Positions 7,729 to 15,760 of a stretch of 47,698 nucleotides of DNA are shown piece after piece. The notes beneath the pieces were generated by a model. The model was given only the letters and a program-made list of their open reading frames with translations, ran no database searches and was not told the origin of the DNA. The stretch is from contig NZ_SLVM01000027.1 in the NCBI RefSeq assembly GCF_004339675.1, positions 1-47,698 of the forward strand, written 5' to 3'. Made by a program: the position numbers and the translations under genes. Source of the DNA: Rhodovulum steppense (lineage in GTDB: Bacteria > Pseudomonadota > Alphaproteobacteria > Rhodobacterales > Rhodobacteraceae). Position 1 is the stretch's first letter; every line of letters begins with the position of its first letter.

Positions 7729-8442
7729 ATGTCGCTGCAAACGCTCGATCGCACGCAATGGAGTTTTGCAGAGGCGTTTGCCCATGTGCAGAACGTGACG
7801 GTCGCGCGGCGCGCGGTTGAGGCGGCCAAGCTGCCGCCGAAGCCTGTGCCGGAATACCAGACCTGGAACCCGCCGCAGGACCCCAAAGTGGCCTGGAAGG
7901 CGGAGGCGGAGACCGAGTTGCTCGTCGCGCTGCGAGACGGGGATCTTCTGGCGCAGGGGCGCTTCACCGAGGAGCGAACCCATGGCTGGGGCAACGGCGG
8001 CAGTAGTAGCGGTTTCGGTCTGCATTCGGGCTATCACACCAGCATCCGCCCGGAGCAGTGGCGCGAGGGAAAGTATTCGTTCGGGCGACTGACCGCGCGG
8101 GACTGGGAGTTCATCGACATCCGCGTGGCGCGTTTCCTCGTGAAGGCGATCTGGCCGGATTACATCCCGGAGCCGGTGCGACCCGCGCAAGGCGCGGCAG
8201 ATGCGATTTACACCACGCCCTATCTCAAGCTGATGCAGACGGCGATTGCACATTTCGGGATTTCACCGGGGAACCAGGGCAAGAAGGAATGCCTGATGGA
8301 CTGGTTTCTCGAGCAGCAGATCGAGGGCGAGCCTGTGTCGAACAAGCTGGCCGACGCCATGGCCACGCTGATCCGGCTGCCGTCGGCACAGCGCGGCGGC
8401 GCGAAGCGGGTGCTGGGGCCCGATCTGCGCCAGACCGGATAG
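7729..8442 (+). CDS. Conserved hypothetical protein of the element
   Basis: A 237-residue soluble protein, starting at an ATG with GAGG eight bases upstream. I do not recognise a named domain. It contains a tryptophan-rich N-terminal third (WNPPQDPKVAWKAEAE, about 45-60), a glycine/serine-rich loop with HGWGNGGSSSG (about 85-95) and a C-terminal helical part ending near residue 237. There is no signal peptide or membrane segment. It is divergently transcribed from the recombinase operon and followed by a strong hairpin at 8462. Position suggests a role in maintenance or transfer of the element. The sequence itself gives no catalytic motif. Confidence 0.75.
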   Translation: MSLQTLDRTQWSFAEAFAHVQNVTVARRAVEAAKLPPKPVPEYQTWNPPQDPKVAWKAEAETELLVALRDGDLLAQGRFTEERTHGWGNGGSSSGFGLHSGYHTSIRPEQWREGKYSFGRLTARDWEFIDIRVARFLVKAIWPDYIPEPVRPAQGAADAIYTTPYLKLMQTAIAHFGISPGNQGKKECLMDWFLEQQIEGEPVSNKLADAMATLIRLPSAQRGGAKRVLGPDLRQTG

Positions 8443-8930
8443 GATCGGCGAAGGCGCCGGCAATCGCGTTGTTGGGGACAACGCGATTACGACGGCGGCT
8501 GGCTCTGGCCCGTGCCTTTACCATTGCCCTCGATACCCCTGTTGCAAATGCGGCTCCGGACGCTGGGCGTCTCGATGAAGGGCGGAACCGTTCACCCCGT
8601 TCGCGCGGACGAGGGGTCACCCCTCTGATCGGCCGCGGCCGCTGAGGGCGCTCCACAGGGGTCGCTAGGCTCGTTGGGGTCCACCCATGAACTGACGTTA
8701 TTTCAACGCCTTGCCGGAAGGGGTTACCCCTTTCCGGAGCGATGGCCCGTGGCCGGCCAGACCGGTTCCGAGGTCGCGAGGGTGGTCTGATGCGCGGCAG
8801 AACCGGGGGCAACGACGCCCCTATCCGGTTCTGCAGCCCCCGTGTCCGCCCGTCTTCGCCAACTCTCGCACCAAGCCGCCGCGGCTCCTTTGCCGACCGG
8901 CGTGCATGCGCCCATCCCGCGGGGGCGGCG
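8443..8930. other. 488-bp intergenic stretch with palindromes
   Basis: No convincing gene lies between the 237-aa gene and the primase-helicase. The stretch holds a perfect 11-bp inverted repeat (8462-8472 with 8478-8488, loop TGGGG) and two similar palindromes: GAGGGGTCACCCCTC at 8611-8625 and AAGGGGTTACCCCTT at 8718-8732. A related but imperfect version lies at 7629-7643. It probably contains the promoter and control region of the downstream operon. A reading frame extending upstream from 8931 exists but is arginine-rich and has no family resemblance. Confidence 0.5.
8462..8488. repeat. Hairpin with 11-bp perfect stem and GGGGACA core
   Basis: AATCGCGTTGT at 8462-8472 pairs with ACAACGCGATT at 8478-8488 around a TGGGG loop, 20 bp after the upstream stop codon. 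There is no following T-run, so it is not a standard intrinsic terminator. The GGGGACA core recurs in the palindrome at 12026-12073, so the two may be REP-like elements. Confidence 0.5.
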
Positions 8931-11900
8931 ATGAGCGGGCGGGACTGGCGGGCCTTCGACGCCGAGCTGCGTGCCCGCGTGCCGGAACTCGCGGTGGAGC
9001 TTCTGGGCAAGCCGACCTTCTGCGCGGGGCAGGAATGGCGCTGGGGCCGCAAGGGCAGCCTCTCGGTCGTCGTCAGCGGCGCGCGGGCGGGGATGTGGTT
9101 CGACCACGAGGAGGGCCGGGGCGGCTGGTTCTCGGATCTCGTCGGCCGCGACCTCGGCATGGCCCGCGAGGATGCGACCGACTGGATCGCGGACCGGATC
9201 GGCATGGGCGCCCGTCACCGCCCGGTGCGCCAGCGTCCGGCACCTCGGGAAATGCCGGCGAACGATCCGGGCGAGCCGCCTTCGGCACCGGGCACAGAAA
9301 GTTCCGAGGCGCGCGTCGATCACGATGGCGACGCTGCGCCAAACCAGGCGGACGAGGCCGCCGCGCGCGCAGCCCGGATCTGGTCTGGCGCGCGTCCCGC
9401 CCCGGAGCACTATCCCTATCTGGTCGCCAAGCAGGCCGCGCCTCTCGCCCTGCGCATGGACGCGAGCCGCCGCCTAGTCGTGCCATTGCAGGACATCGGC
9501 GGCCGGATCCACAGTCTGGAGACCATCGCACCGGACGGGGCCAAGCGCTACCTGGCCGGTGGGGTCAAGAAGGAGCATTTCGCGGTGGTGGGCGCCGAGC
9601 CCGCGCCGCTCGAGGAATGCACCGGCCCCATCCTGATCTGCGAGGGTTGGGCGACCGGCGCCAGCCTGCGCATCGCCACAGGCCATACCGTGATCGCGGC
9701 GATGGACGCGGGCAACCTGATGCCGGTCGCCGAGGCGCTGCGGGCTCGGTTCCCCGAGGCCGATCTTGTCCTCGTCGCTGACAACGACCTGAAGCCCGAC
9801 CGCGATGGAAATCCCGGTGTCGAGGCGGCGCGGAAGGTGGCCCTCGCCGTCGACGGTCGCCTCGCAGTGTCAGTCGGCCCGGGCGATGCCAACGACCTCT
9901 TCTGCTCCGAGAGGCCGGAGGCCGTTGCCGCGCTCGTCGCCGGCGCGGCCCGGATCCCGCCGCCACCGCCAACCTATCCGGAACCGATCCTCACGCCCGA
10001 GGAGGCCCGCGCCAGCCTGGCCGAGGCCATCGCCGGCTTCATGGCCGCGATCCCGGATTACTGGGCCGCCGTCGAGGCGGCGCAGGAAGAGGCCAGGAAC
10101 ACCAACGCCAACCGCGATCCGCTGGATTTCAACATCGTGGCGCGGGCGGCCTTGTCGCCGCTCCTCGGCCTGCCGGTCGACGTGGGCCTCGGCAAGACCT
10201 CGAGCGCGCGTGCCGCCATAGCGGAGCTGATCGCCGGGGGCGGGATCGGCAAGCGCAAGGTCGTCTATGCCGTCCCGCGGCACGATCTCGGCGCGGAGCA
10301 GGTCTCGGCCTTCGGGGCGTTGGGCCTCAACGCCATGCTCTGGAAAGGCCGCACCGCGCCCGATCCCAGCGACGACAAACCCGACCAACTCATGTGCCTC
10401 GACACCGAGGCGACCTTCGACGCGCTCGAGATTGAGCATCCGGTCGAGCAGAGCTGCTGCAAGGTCAAGAACGGGGCCGAACTGCTGCTCTGCCCCTGGT
10501 TTCACGACTGCGGCTACCAGAGCCAGAAGCCGCTGGCGCAGGCGGCGCAGGTCATCGTCTGCGCCCATGACAGCCTCTTTCACATGAAGCCGCAGGCCAT
10601 CGGCGAGGTCGGGCTTCTGGTCATCGACGAGGGGTTCTGGCAGTCGGGCCTGCGCGGGCTCGACGGCAAGGCGACGCTGACACAGGACGGTTTGGAGCCC
10701 GGCCGCACCTCGCTCACCTGCTACACCGGCAAGGGCAAGATGGATGTCGGCGCCACGGCCGACCTGATCGCCGCGCGGGAGCGGCTCTGCAAGGCGCTGC
10801 GGGTCACCGAACCCGGTCCTCTGCGCCTCGGCCTGCTGGAGGCCGTGGGTCTCACCCCGGAGGACTGCCGTCATGCCGCGACGCTGGAACGTCGCCGCAT
10901 GCGCGATGCCGGGCTCCTGCCGGGCATGTCGCCGGTCGAGCGGCGCAAGCGGATCGAGGCAGTCCTGCCGCAAATGGGCGAGCCATGGGCGCCGCCCGGG
11001 CGTTGCGCCACGCTCTGGCTGATCCTCGCCGAGGCGCTGGAGAACGGCCATGACGCCGCCGGCGCCGAGCTCGTGCACGAGATGACCGAGGCCGGCTCGG
11101 TCCGCGCCCTGCGCCTGCGCTGGCGCAGCCGCATGCGGACCGGCTGGGCGGCCCAGGCTCCGATCCTGCATCTCGACGCGACACTGCGCCCGGAACTTGT
11201 CGAGACCTACCTGCCAAGAATCGATATCGGCACGCCCGTCGCCGCGCGCCAGCCCCATGTCCGCGTCCGCCAGGTCACCGGCAGCCCGACCTCGGCACGC
11301 GCCCTGACGCCTTCAGCCGACGCGCCCGAGCGGGACCGCAAGGCCGCCGCGACCCGTCTGCGTGACCTCCGCGCCTGGATCGACCTCCGCGCCCGCCAGT
11401 GCCATCGCCCCGGCCATGCCATCGATCTGCTCGTGGTGGGCCAGAAGGCCGCCATCGACGCGCTCCGGTCGGCCGGCCTGCCGTCGCGGGTCGAGGCGGT
11501 GCATTTCAACGCGCTGAGCGGTCTCGACCGCTGGGGCGGCATCGGAGGCATGGTGATCCTCGGCCGCACGCTGCCAGCGCCTCGCACGGTCGAACTGATC
11601 GCGATGGCGCTGACCGGACGGATGCCCGCACCGAACCCGCAGGACGCCGGCTGGTGGTATCCGATGGTCGAGCGTCGAGTCCGGCTTGCCGGCGACCGGA
11701 CCGCGCCGCTCGCGACGGAGGAACACGCCGATCCCATCGCCGAGGCCGTGCGCTGGAGCATCTGCGAGGGCGAGCTGATCCAAGCCATGGGCCGCGGGCG
11801 CGGCGTCAATCGCACCGCCGCCACGCCGCTCGAGATCGACCTGCTCACGGATGTGGTTCTGCCGGTGACCGTCGACGCGCTCGTGCCGTGGTCCGACCTG

Positions 11901-12422
11901 CGCCCGACCCGGCGCGACCTGATGGCGCTCACCGGCATCGTGCTCGAGAACGCGGCCGACATGGCAGTGTGCTTTCCGGAGCTCTGGGCAACCCGCGAAG
12001 CCGCCAAGAAGGACGGCCAGAGGAAGGGGACAAATGACTATTATAGGGATCTCTATAATAGCAGAATGTCCCCATCCTCTGCGGAGGTGACCTGGCGCCC
12101 GGAAGGCGCCGGCCATCGCGCCCGCACCGCCCGCGTCGATCTCTCCCGCATTCCCGATCCGGAAGCCTGGCTCACCAACCGCCTCGGGCCGCTCGCCAGC
12201 TTCGAGATGCGGTCGATCGCGGGCGCCAGATCCGACGCACCCGATCTCACTGAGGCGGCACGCCTCGACACCCTCTCATCCCGCCTGACCGCCAGCATGC
12301 AGGCCGTGCTCGCCGCGCGACGTGCGGCCCTCGACGCGCTGTCTGTCCGGCTGGAGGCCGCGAAGCCCGACGCCCAGCGACACCCCCATCACCCCCAACC
12401 AGAAGAGGAGACCGAGGCATGA
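8931..12422 (+). CDS. Toprim-type primase fused to a P-loop helicase-like domain
   Basis: A 1163-residue protein. Residues 1-95 resemble the N-terminal region of TraC-like plasmid primases (CAGQEWRWGRKGSL, then WFDHEEGRGG). A Toprim domain spans about 232-330: catalytic Glu238 in ICEGW and metal-binding Asp284/Asp286 in VADND. The second part has a Walker A-like VGLGKTS (418-424), a cysteine cluster CC-x10-C-x5-C (509-527) and a Walker B LLVIDEG (Asp566-Glu567). It then continues for 600 residues with arginine-rich helicase-like segments. The likely job is priming and unwinding during replication or conjugative transfer of the element. ATG 8931 follows a GGGG ribosome site. The stop overlaps the next gene as ATGA. 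A 48-bp AT-rich palindrome lies in frame at 12026-12073. The helicase assignment of the C-terminal half rests on the two nucleotide motifs. Confidence 0.8.
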   Translation: MSGRDWRAFDAELRARVPELAVELLGKPTFCAGQEWRWGRKGSLSVVVSGARAGMWFDHEEGRGGWFSDLVGRDLGMAREDATDWIADRIGMGARHRPVRQRPAPREMPANDPGEPPSAPGTESSEARVDHDGDAAPNQADEAAARAARIWSGARPAPEHYPYLVAKQAAPLALRMDASRRLVVPLQDIGGRIHSLETIAPDGAKRYLAGGVKKEHFAVVGAEPAPLEECTGPILICEGWATGASLRIATGHTVIAAMDAGNLMPVAEALRARFPEADLVLVADNDLKPDRDGNPGVEAARKVALAVDGRLAVSVGPGDANDLFCSERPEAVAALVAGAARIPPPPPTYPEPILTPEEARASLAEAIAGFMAAIPDYWAAVEAAQEEARNTNANRDPLDFNIVARAALSPLLGLPVDVGLGKTSSARAAIAELIAGGGIGKRKVVYAVPRHDLGAEQVSAFGALGLNAMLWKGRTAPDPSDDKPDQLMCLDTEATFDALEIEHPVEQSCCKVKNGAELLLCPWFHDCGYQSQKPLAQAAQVIVCAHDSLFHMKPQAIGEVGLLVIDEGFWQSGLRGLDGKATLTQDGLEPGRTSLTCYTGKGKMDVGATADLIAARERLCKALRVTEPGPLRLGLLEAVGLTPEDCRHAATLERRRMRDAGLLPGMSPVERRKRIEAVLPQMGEPWAPPGRCATLWLILAEALENGHDAAGAELVHEMTEAGSVRALRLRWRSRMRTGWAAQAPILHLDATLRPELVETYLPRIDIGTPVAARQPHVRVRQVTGSPTSARALTPSADAPERDRKAAATRLRDLRAWIDLRARQCHRPGHAIDLLVVGQKAAIDALRSAGLPSRVEAVHFNALSGLDRWGGIGGMVILGRTLPAPRTVELIAMALTGRMPAPNPQDAGWWYPMVERRVRLAGDRTAPLATEEHADPIAEAVRWSICEGELIQAMGRGRGVNRTAATPLEIDLLTDVVLPVTVDALVPWSDLRPTRRDLMALTGIVLENAADMAVCFPELWATREAAKKDGQRKGTNDYYRDLYNSRMSPSSAEVTWRPEGAGHRARTARVDLSRIPDPEAWLTNRLGPLASFEMRSIAGARSDAPDLTEAARLDTLSSRLTASMQAVLAARRAALDALSVRLEAAKPDAQRHPHHPQPEEETEA
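12026..12073. repeat. 48-bp AT-rich bipartite palindrome inside the primase-helicase gene
   Basis: Outer arms GGGGACA (12026-12032) and TGTCCCC (12067-12073) enclose inner arms CTATTATAG (12038-12046) and CTATAATAG (12053-12061), with loop GGATCT. Both stems are perfect. The element is strikingly AT-rich in a GC-rich gene. Its length is a multiple of three, so the reading frame passes through it and adds a tyrosine- and asparagine-rich stretch. Confidence 0.7.
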
Positions 12423-12946
12423 GTTACGACAGGATGCGCCTCTACGACGCCGGCCGCTTCCACGATACCGAGCTGCCCGACTGGTATCACGATGCCGAGC
12501 GGCTGAGCGAGACCGAACGCATCGACTTCCACCGGGCGCTCGAGCGCGTCCTCGATTGCGAGCACACGCTCCTGACCGAGGAGGGCATGCTGGGCGGCAC
12601 GCTCGAGATCCGGTTCTGGCCAAGCGAGATCCATGGCGTCTTCGTGCTGATCGAAACGCCGCTCTCCTTCGTCGAGCATGTCATTCTCCCGAACCCCGCC
12701 GACTGGCTGCCGTTCCTCTCGCGCCATCTCGCGCCCCTCATAGCGGTCTCGCACCAGAGTTCCCTGATCGCGCTGCACGGCAAGATCGGCAACGCCTTCA
12801 TAGCCTGGGCGCGCCATGGCGAAGGCAGTCATGTCGATCGCGACACCGGCCTCAGCCGCATCGATTTCGACAACGACCGCGACCGTCGCCGGGCCCAGCA
12901 GGCCCGAGCAGCCATGGAACGGGCGAGGCAGGTGGGCCGTACATGA
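12419..12946 (+). CDS. Conserved hypothetical protein downstream of primase-helicase
   Basis: A 175-residue acidic protein that begins at an ATGA overlap with the primase-helicase stop and ends in an ATGA overlap with the next gene. No named domain is recognised. The N-terminus (MSYDRMRLYDAGRFHDTELP) is polar and the middle is hydrophobic (about 80-120). The C-terminus is arginine-rich and helical, with no signal peptide or clear membrane span. Tight coupling on both sides suggests that it is made together with the replication protein and acts in the same process. Confidence 0.7.
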   Translation: MSYDRMRLYDAGRFHDTELPDWYHDAERLSETERIDFHRALERVLDCEHTLLTEEGMLGGTLEIRFWPSEIHGVFVLIETPLSFVEHVILPNPADWLPFLSRHLAPLIAVSHQSSLIALHGKIGNAFIAWARHGEGSHVDRDTGLSRIDFDNDRDRRRAQQARAAMERARQVGRT

Positions 12947-13152
12947 AGACGATGCGCTGGCATCCTCCGGGCTATGGAGGCGAGCGCCGGGACCCCGACC
13001 GTGTGAAACGCGACGGTTGGCGCGATCAGGGCGTGCTGGCCATCTCCATTGACGACGAGCGGCTTAGCTGGCCGGAGCGGGAACTGGTCCGTCAGCTGGG
13101 CGATAAGCTGTATGGTCCGCGACACCGCGAACCCGAGGCGCCGGACCCGTGA
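12943..13152 (+). CDS. Small conserved hypothetical protein (69 aa)
   Basis: A 69-residue charged protein starting MKTMRWHPPGYGGERRD and ending in a proline-rich tail. Its ATG overlaps the stop of the 175-aa gene (ATGA), which is the main support for it being a real gene. A longer in-frame extension upstream has no credible start. No domain is recognised. It is the last gene of the operon and is followed within 13 bp by a strong hairpin at 13165-13192. Confidence 0.65.
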   Translation: MKTMRWHPPGYGGERRDPDRVKRDGWRDQGVLAISIDDERLSWPERELVRQLGDKLYGPRHREPEAPDP

Positions 13153-13164
13153 CCGGACTCTCTA

Positions 13165-13192
13165 TGGACCCCGGACTCCGCACCGGGGTCCA
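13165..13192 (+). terminator. 10-bp perfect hairpin after the primase operon
   Basis: TGGACCCCGG (13165-13174) pairs with CCGGGGTCCA (13183-13192) across an 8-base loop, directly after the stop at 13152. There is no T-tract, so it may be a processing or pause site rather than a classical intrinsic terminator. Confidence 0.4.
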
Positions 13193-13504
13193 CGTGGGGT
13201 CCAGGGCCTGCCCGGGGAGTTTCTGGTTCCTTTCCGGGCACTTGCGTATACGGGAGGGCACAGCGCGGCGCATCGCCAGCGACAGGACCGGTTTTTTGGG
13301 AAGCCACCCCGGAACCCGGAGTCCGGCTGATGGCGAGAAGAACCAATGATCATTGGCGTTCGAGCGGACGGGAAAGTGGATTCCACGGTGGATCCGGAAT
13401 CCGACTGGAGTCCGGTGGATACGATCTTCGCGGAGTCCACCTTTGGGAAAGCAGAATAGAATCCCACATGATGCCACGATGCGTTACCGTCGGACCGTGG
13501 ACGC
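13193..13504. other. Intergenic stretch without a convincing gene
   Basis: About 310 bp between the primase operon and the methyltransferase. Short GGAGTCC/GGTCCA-like motifs recur (for example around 13310-13320 and 13380-13445), hinting at decayed or repeated sequence. I see no gene, no clear promoter and no tRNA. Confidence 0.4.
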
Positions 13505-14143
13505 ATGCACACGATGGCAGGCGGACAGGAGCATTGGGACGGGGTCTACGGCGCGAGGTCGGAAGACGAACTGACCTGGTTCGAGGCCACGCCAGCCCTG
13601 TCGCTCGAACTCGTTCGCGCGCATCTGCGGCCGCGTGAACCGTTCATCGACATCGGCTCCGGCGCGTCCCGGCTCGTCGACGCGTTGCTCGATGAAGGGT
13701 TCGGACCTCTCGCGGTGCTGGACCTCTCCGCGGCCGCCCTGGCCGTCAGCCGGCAGCGGCTCGGCCCAAAGGCCGACGACGTTTCGTGGATCGAGGCGGA
13801 CATCACGACGTGGACGCCCGACCGGGACTACGCGGTCTGGCACGACCGGGCGGTGTTCCATTTCCTGACCACAGCCGAGGATCGCGCCGGGTATGCTCGT
13901 GCCCTGTCCGTTGCCCTGCGCCCGGGCGGGATCGCGATCATCGCGACGTTTGCCGATGACGGGCCGGAGATGTGCTCGGGCCTGCCGGTAGTGCGCTATG
14001 CGCCAGAGGCGCTGGCGCAGGAACTCGACCGACTGCTTCCGGGCCGGTTCGAGACGCTCGATGCCAGACGCCACATGCACATCACGCCGAAGGGCAACCG
14101 GCAGAGTTTCCAGTACAGCGTGTTCCGCAAGACGGACCGTTGA
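13505..14143 (+). CDS. Class I SAM-dependent methyltransferase
   Basis: A 212-residue protein of the Rossmann-fold methyltransferase class. The opening EHWDGVYGARSEDELTWFE segment is typical of a family of small cytosolic methyltransferases. Motif I is FIDIGSGASRL (about residues 48-58) and the acidic loop is VLDLS (about 70-74). A HDRAVFHFL segment and a late LRPGGIAII strand complete the core. The substrate cannot be told; relatives act on small thiols, metalloids or unknown compounds. ATG 13505 and ATG 13514 are both possible and neither has a good ribosome site. It stands alone as cargo in the element and converges on the DUF3489 gene. Confidence 0.85.
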   Translation: MHTMAGGQEHWDGVYGARSEDELTWFEATPALSLELVRAHLRPREPFIDIGSGASRLVDALLDEGFGPLAVLDLSAAALAVSRQRLGPKADDVSWIEADITTWTPDRDYAVWHDRAVFHFLTTAEDRAGYARALSVALRPGGIAIIATFADDGPEMCSGLPVVRYAPEALAQELDRLLPGRFETLDARRHMHITPKGNRQSFQYSVFRKTDR

Positions 14144-14150
14144 GACGAGA

Positions 14151-14175
14151 GCCGCCGCCCTCTTGGGGCGGCGGC
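14151..14175. terminator. 10-bp GC hairpin between convergent genes
   Basis: GCCGCCGCCC (14151-14160) pairs perfectly with GGGCGGCGGC (14166-14175) across a TCTTG loop. It lies in the 57-bp gap between two convergent genes and could stop transcription from both sides, although neither side has a strong T-run. Confidence 0.5.
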
Positions 14176-14200
14176 ATTCAACGGGATGCCGTGCGCGGGG

Positions 14201-14773
14201 TCAGTCCTTTGCGATCATGTAGGCCCTGCCACGCCCTTCGATTTTCTCGGAGGTGATCGTCAGGCCCAGCTTCTTTTTCAGCGCGCCGGATATGGCGCCC
14301 CTAGCGGTGTGAGCTTGCCAGTCGAGTGCTGCTACGATTTCCTCGATGGTCGCGCCGTCCGGCGCGCGCAGCATGGCGATCAGCGTGGCCTGCTTGGTGC
14401 CCTCGCGCGGCGTGCGCGTCTTGGGCGCGGTCTCGGCCCCGGTGGGGGTATCAGGCGCGGGCTCATCGGTCGGCGCGCCCGTCGCGCCCGCAGGCGCGGG
14501 GTTCGCGTCATCGATCTCGATGCCGATGGCGGCGAGGCCTGCGTCGGTGGCGACCAGCGTGACGCCGTGGCCGTCGCCGGTCTCGCGCCAGACGGGCTCG
14601 CCGTTGCGCACGTCCGCGTCGACCTCATCGAGGAAGCCCTTGGCGAGCATCGCGCCGACCACCTTGGCGGCGGCCCCGCCGCACAGGCTCCCGGGCAGCG
14701 GCAGGGCGATGTGCTCGGGCCGCTGGGCGGCGGCGCTGAGGATGATGGCTTGGGTATCGGAAAGCTTGGTCAT
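14201..14773 (-). CDS. DUF3489 domain protein
   Basis: A 190-residue protein. The C-terminal 60 residues match DUF3489, a small winged-helix-like domain, seen as TKQATLIAMLRAPDGATIEE, ALDWQAHTARGAISGALKKK and the final GRGRAYMI. The N-terminal half (MTKLSDTQAIILSAAAQR) looks like a second helical DNA-binding region. A proline/alanine/threonine-rich linker (about 95-125) joins the two. DUF3489 proteins are frequent in alphaproteobacterial integrative elements and are presumed to bind DNA. ATG 14773 has GGAG eight bases upstream. The 90-aa gene 95 bp upstream on the same strand is probably co-transcribed. Confidence 0.88.
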   Translation of the reverse strand: MTKLSDTQAIILSAAAQRPEHIALPLPGSLCGGAAAKVVGAMLAKGFLDEVDADVRNGEPVWRETGDGHGVTLVATDAGLAAIGIEIDDANPAPAGATGAPTDEPAPDTPTGAETAPKTRTPREGTKQATLIAMLRAPDGATIEEIVAALDWQAHTARGAISGALKKKLGLTITSEKIEGRGRAYMIAKD

Positions 14774-14868
14774 GGGGTCGTCTCCGTATTCGGGCCCGCG
14801 AAATGCGGCGCCTTCTACGACCCCGAGCCGCGCAGGGCGCGCGGCAGGAGTTCTGGCTGGGCCGGAGA

Positions 14869-15141
14869 TCAGCGGGCGTGTTCGCCCTCGCCAAACGCAC
14901 TGTCGGTGATGCGCTTGAGGAGGCTGGCGTAGTGTCCGAGGGTGCCGACGTGGCCCCAGTTCACTTCGTCGGGGCGGGCGTTGAAGTGGTCGTCGCTGAG
15001 CGCCTGCAGGCGGGCGAGCATCTCGTCGATCTCCGCCTTCTTGCCGATGAAGGCCGCGAGCGCGGCTTCCTTGTTCCGGCGCGCCTTCTCGGCGCGGAGT
15101 TCGTGGCGCGGGGTGGTGATCGGGCTCAGGCGGGTGGTCAT
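14869..15141 (-). CDS. Small conserved hypothetical protein upstream of DUF3489
   Basis: A 90-residue basic, mostly helical protein. It opens MTTRLSPITTPRHELRAEKA, then has an alanine/lysine-rich helix and a C-terminal part containing DEVNWGHVGTLGHYASLLKR. ATG 15141 has GGAG eight bases upstream. No named domain is recognised, but the pairing with DUF3489 is a familiar arrangement in integrative elements of this group. It is the first gene of a short minus-strand operon. It diverges from a truncated gene at 15253, with an inverted repeat CTTATC-N5-GATAAG in the gap. Confidence 0.7.
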   Translation of the reverse strand: MTTRLSPITTPRHELRAEKARRNKEAALAAFIGKKAEIDEMLARLQALSDDHFNARPDEVNWGHVGTLGHYASLLKRITDSAFGEGEHAR

Positions 15142-15252
15142 CGTGGTGGCTCCGTGGTGAGTTGCATCGTCCTCGTGGGATCACGTTCCCTCTGTCCGCG
15201 ACGCTTATCAACTCGATAAGGACATGATCTTGAATGATAATCGGAGCCGTCG

Positions 15253-15306
15253 ATGCAGGGCATGAGCGAGCGTCAGTACGCCGCCCATGTCGGGCTGTCG
15301 CGGGGC
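15253..15306 (+). pseudogene. 5' fragment of an element gene, broken at the right boundary
   Basis: An ATG with GGAG seven bases upstream opens MQGMSERQYAAHVGLSRG, the characteristic N-terminus of short helix-turn-helix proteins found in alphaproteobacterial prophages and integrative elements. These normally continue with a segment such as AIQKA. Here the resemblance stops after codon 18 and the frame continues through unrelated sequence. The break near 15307 marks a likely recombination or insertion junction. Confidence 0.6.
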
Positions 15307-15311
15307 GTTAG

Positions 15312-15377
15312 GCCATTGAAGGAACTTGGACCGTCTCGACCACCGCTGCTGACAAGATGGTCAGGTTGGTGGAGTGA
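15312..15377 (+). other. Possible 3' remnant of an interrupted gene
   Basis: Directly after the break, one frame reads as a plausible protein C-terminus (EGTWTVSTTAADKMVRLVE, then TGA at 15375-15377) with no start codon in front. It may be the tail of a backbone gene that was hit when the element inserted. I cannot identify the gene, and a chance reading frame is possible. Confidence 0.3.
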
Positions 15378-15412
15378 GCGCTCAAGCTGAGATCACGAAC
15401 ATTGGTCCAGTA

Positions 15413-15760
15413 TCACCTCTGAAATCTGACGATAGCCGATCCGATCCGGGCACGCACATCGGGTGGTTCACCATCCACGGCACGGGCAATGGCCAGAAGA
15501 TCCTTGCGTGTGGCGTGGAGTTGATCGATCAGGGTGATGACGACGCCGAGCGCCGTTTCGTCGAGTTCAAGACCATCTGTCAGATCGCAAAGCAAGTGCA
15601 GGCGGGCGCAGTCGACCCGGCGAAAGACATGGACTGGGTCGCCCGCATTTTCCCAGCGCAGTGGAATGATCAGTTCGGACTCGACGAATGCGAGAAGACG
15701 GGTCCGCGTCAGCCCCGGAATGGCGACAAGCACTTCGTCCTCGGTCAGATGGTCGGTCAT
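15413..15760 (-). CDS. cbpM: Chaperone modulator CbpM
   Basis: A 115-residue MerR-like protein of the CbpM family. It starts MTDHLTEDEVLVAIPGLTR and has an LLAFVESELIIPLRWE stretch that corresponds to the family's helix-turn-helix, with a helical C-terminus. CbpM binds the J-domain of CbpA and restrains both its co-chaperone and DNA-binding activities. Its ATG overlaps the CbpA stop by four bases, the usual arrangement for this pair, so the modulator is made with its target. Function is assigned from family and neighbour. Confidence 0.88.
   Translation of the reverse strand: MTDHLTEDEVLVAIPGLTRTRLLAFVESELIIPLRWENAGDPVHVFRRVDCARLHLLCDLTDGLELDETALGVVITLIDQLHATRKDLLAIARAVDGEPPDVRARIGSAIVRFQR

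Noticed and set aside
9870-11258. 462-codon minus-strand open frame opposite the primase-helicase
   Set aside because: Long antisense frames are expected in high-GC DNA; the plus strand carries the Toprim and P-loop motifs.
15530-15545. TGATCGATCA in cbpM as another FNR-type site
   Set aside because: The half-sites are spaced by two bases, not four, and the site is inside a coding region.
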